From assembly GCA_963281155.1 (NCBI GenBank), contig CAUJLY010000002.1, forward strand, positions 3,224,001 to 3,288,000: a stretch of 64,000 nucleotides of DNA, in the 5' to 3' direction. This DNA is from Rhabditophanes sp. KR3021 (lineage: Eukaryota; Nematoda; Chromadorea; Rhabditida; Alloionematidae). Numbering within the stretch: position 1 is the stretch's first letter; each line of letters opens with the position of its first letter. Below are positions 62,937-64,000 of this stretch, piece after piece. Under the pieces are notes generated by a model that was not told the origin of the DNA, searched no databases, and worked only from the letters and a program-made list of their open reading frames with translations. The translations under genes were made by a program, and so were the position numbers.

Positions 62937-64000
62937 TTAAATTTGGTCTTCCTCATCATGTATAATTTGTGTATATTTTGGCAAAGGCGGTTTGTTTCTA
63001 TGGCCCATTAATACATTAGCATCATATTCTAGATGTTTTGCTTGCTTACTAAGAACACGAAGATTATTCAATGTAGCTACATGCATTGAACACATATCAG
63101 CTAAATGACTTTCATGATTTATGTTTTTTTTTTCAATTTCTCTGTACATTTCAGCAATTTCGGTTTGCTTGGATTTATTAATATGAAGTTGAGCATTAAG
63201 TTGACCATTTAGCTCAGTGATTGTTTGATTGGCATCATCTAGTAAGCCTTGAAGCTCATGTTTTCCCTTTTCAAGTCTTTGTTTGGCTCTTTGCTCTTGA
63301 TCTAACTCTTCTTCAATTTGACCGATTCTTTCAATAAGTTGTCGAATATTAATTTGCATTTTGGAAATCAAGCCAGAATCACTAAAACTATTGTCTCTAA
63401 CCCTAGCTAAATCATCGTGTTTAAGTTTAATGTCCTTTTCAAGAGTTATCAACTTTTCATTCAAATACATAATTTGTTCTTGACCATTCTTAAATTCAGT
63501 TTCTGCCTTTTTACGTAATTTTGTTTGTTCTTCCTTATTTCTTCTTTCAGCCATTAATTTGTCTTCACAAAGTTCAAGTTCTTCTTGGCATTGGCTTTTT
63601 TGTTTTTCAACTCTTTCTAATTTAGTAGCTAACATTTCTAACTGGTCCATTAAGTCTAATTTGGCAGATTCCTGAGCTTTATTTTTCTGATTAGCTTGAT
63701 CAGTAATATCACCCTGAAGCAACAATCGTTGTGTTAATTCCTCGACCTCGATTGTACTTTTCATCGTCTTGCTTTCGAGTTCTTGTCTCAATTGAAAAAT
63801 ATCTTCTTCCATACGTTTTCTATCACTCGTCATTTGATTTTCACTCTGACTTGCTTTTCTCAATTTGTCTTCAAAATTTTTTTTCTCATCTTCTAATAGA
63901 TTCTCAAGATCACCAATTTTTCTCTCATACTTTTCCCTTTCTTTCTTTTCACTTTCAACATTTTCTTTTAAGGCTTGCTCTCTTTTGCTACCCAAATCCT
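62937..64000 (-). CDS. Myosin-rod-like coiled-coil protein, C-terminal part (partial)
   Basis: An unbroken frame of more than 352 residues running off the right edge, ending at 62937 (TAA). Almost all is heptad coiled coil. The stretch GQIEEELDQEQRAKQRLEKG followed by QLNAQLHINKSKQTEIAEM and EKKNINHESHLADMCSMHVA lines up with the S2 part of muscle-type myosin heavy chains (the EELEEELEAER ... HEATAAALRKKHADS region). Instead of continuing for the usual several hundred rod residues, it breaks off soon after and ends in a short Pro-rich tail (HRNKPPLPKYTQIIHDEED). So it is either a myosin with a shortened tail or a separate rod-like protein. Its 3' end is only about 110 bp from that of the convergent ATG4 gene. 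Confidence 0.7.
   Translation of the reverse strand, partial: DLGSKREQALKENVESEKKEREKYERKIGDLENLLEDEKKNFEDKLRKASQSENQMTSDRKRMEEDIFQLRQELESKTMKSTIEVEELTQRLLLQGDITDQANQKNKAQESAKLDLMDQLEMLATKLERVEKQKSQCQEELELCEDKLMAERRNKEEQTKLRKKAETEFKNGQEQIMYLNEKLITLEKDIKLKHDDLARVRDNSFSDSGLISKMQINIRQLIERIGQIEEELDQEQRAKQRLEKGKHELQGLLDDANQTITELNGQLNAQLHINKSKQTEIAEMYREIEKKNINHESHLADMCSMHVATLNNLRVLSKQAKHLEYDANVLMGHRNKPPLPKYTQIIHDEEDQI

Overview
This is nuclear DNA of a small-genome invertebrate, most likely a nematode. It is AT-rich, with spliceosomal introns of two kinds: about 38-60 bp, or 0.3-1.9 kb. The nematode call rests on a cuticlin-type ZP-domain protein, a collagen IV with a 7S-type start, and T-rich AG acceptor-like sites just upstream of many start codons, as expected for spliced-leader trans-splicing. 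The species cannot be named from the sequence.

I could rebuild about 20 host genes with phase-consistent exons. From left to right: collagen IV alpha chain (-, runs off the left edge); cytosolic non-specific dipeptidase CNDP2 (+); an orphan 293-aa protein (-); LYAR (-); PGAP2 (-); CAAX protease RCE1 (+); a PPxY membrane protein (-); eIF2B-beta (-); PPP1R11 (-); an MRG15-type chromo/MRG protein (+); rRNA methyltransferase FTSJ3/Spb1 (+); a broken DHFR copy (-); branched-chain aminotransferase (+); a tandem CCCH zinc-finger protein (-); a 7TM receptor (+); MROH1 (-, 8 exons over 9.3 kb); an orphan coiled-coil protein (+); a ZP/cuticlin protein (+); ATP synthase OSCP (+); GOLPH3 (+); S-formylglutathione hydrolase ESD (-); ATG4 (+); and the C-terminal part of a myosin-rod-like protein (-, runs off the right edge). 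Most are housekeeping genes with no shared pathway. PGAP2/LYAR and MRG15/FTSJ3 are close head-to-tail pairs that could be operons.

The striking signal lies inside the long introns. Fourteen of them carry a separate, mostly decayed gene-like insert, and every insert lies on the strand opposite its host gene. Several encode GIY-YIG nuclease motifs plus a C2HC/C2H2 zinc finger and a shared C-terminal motif (NSDSGKP...FP). Their ends fall almost exactly at the host splice sites, and three unrelated introns share about 55 bp at their 3' ends. In nine cases an AATAAA on the insert strand lies within about 45 bp of the host donor. This looks like an intron-resident, possibly intron-generating ('introner-like') mobile family with a GIY-YIG nuclease, and it is the best candidate here for an undescribed system.

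No rRNA, tRNA or CRISPR feature could be supported. Exon limits come from reading GT-AG sites and codon phase by eye. Family calls are from recognised motifs, not database searches.
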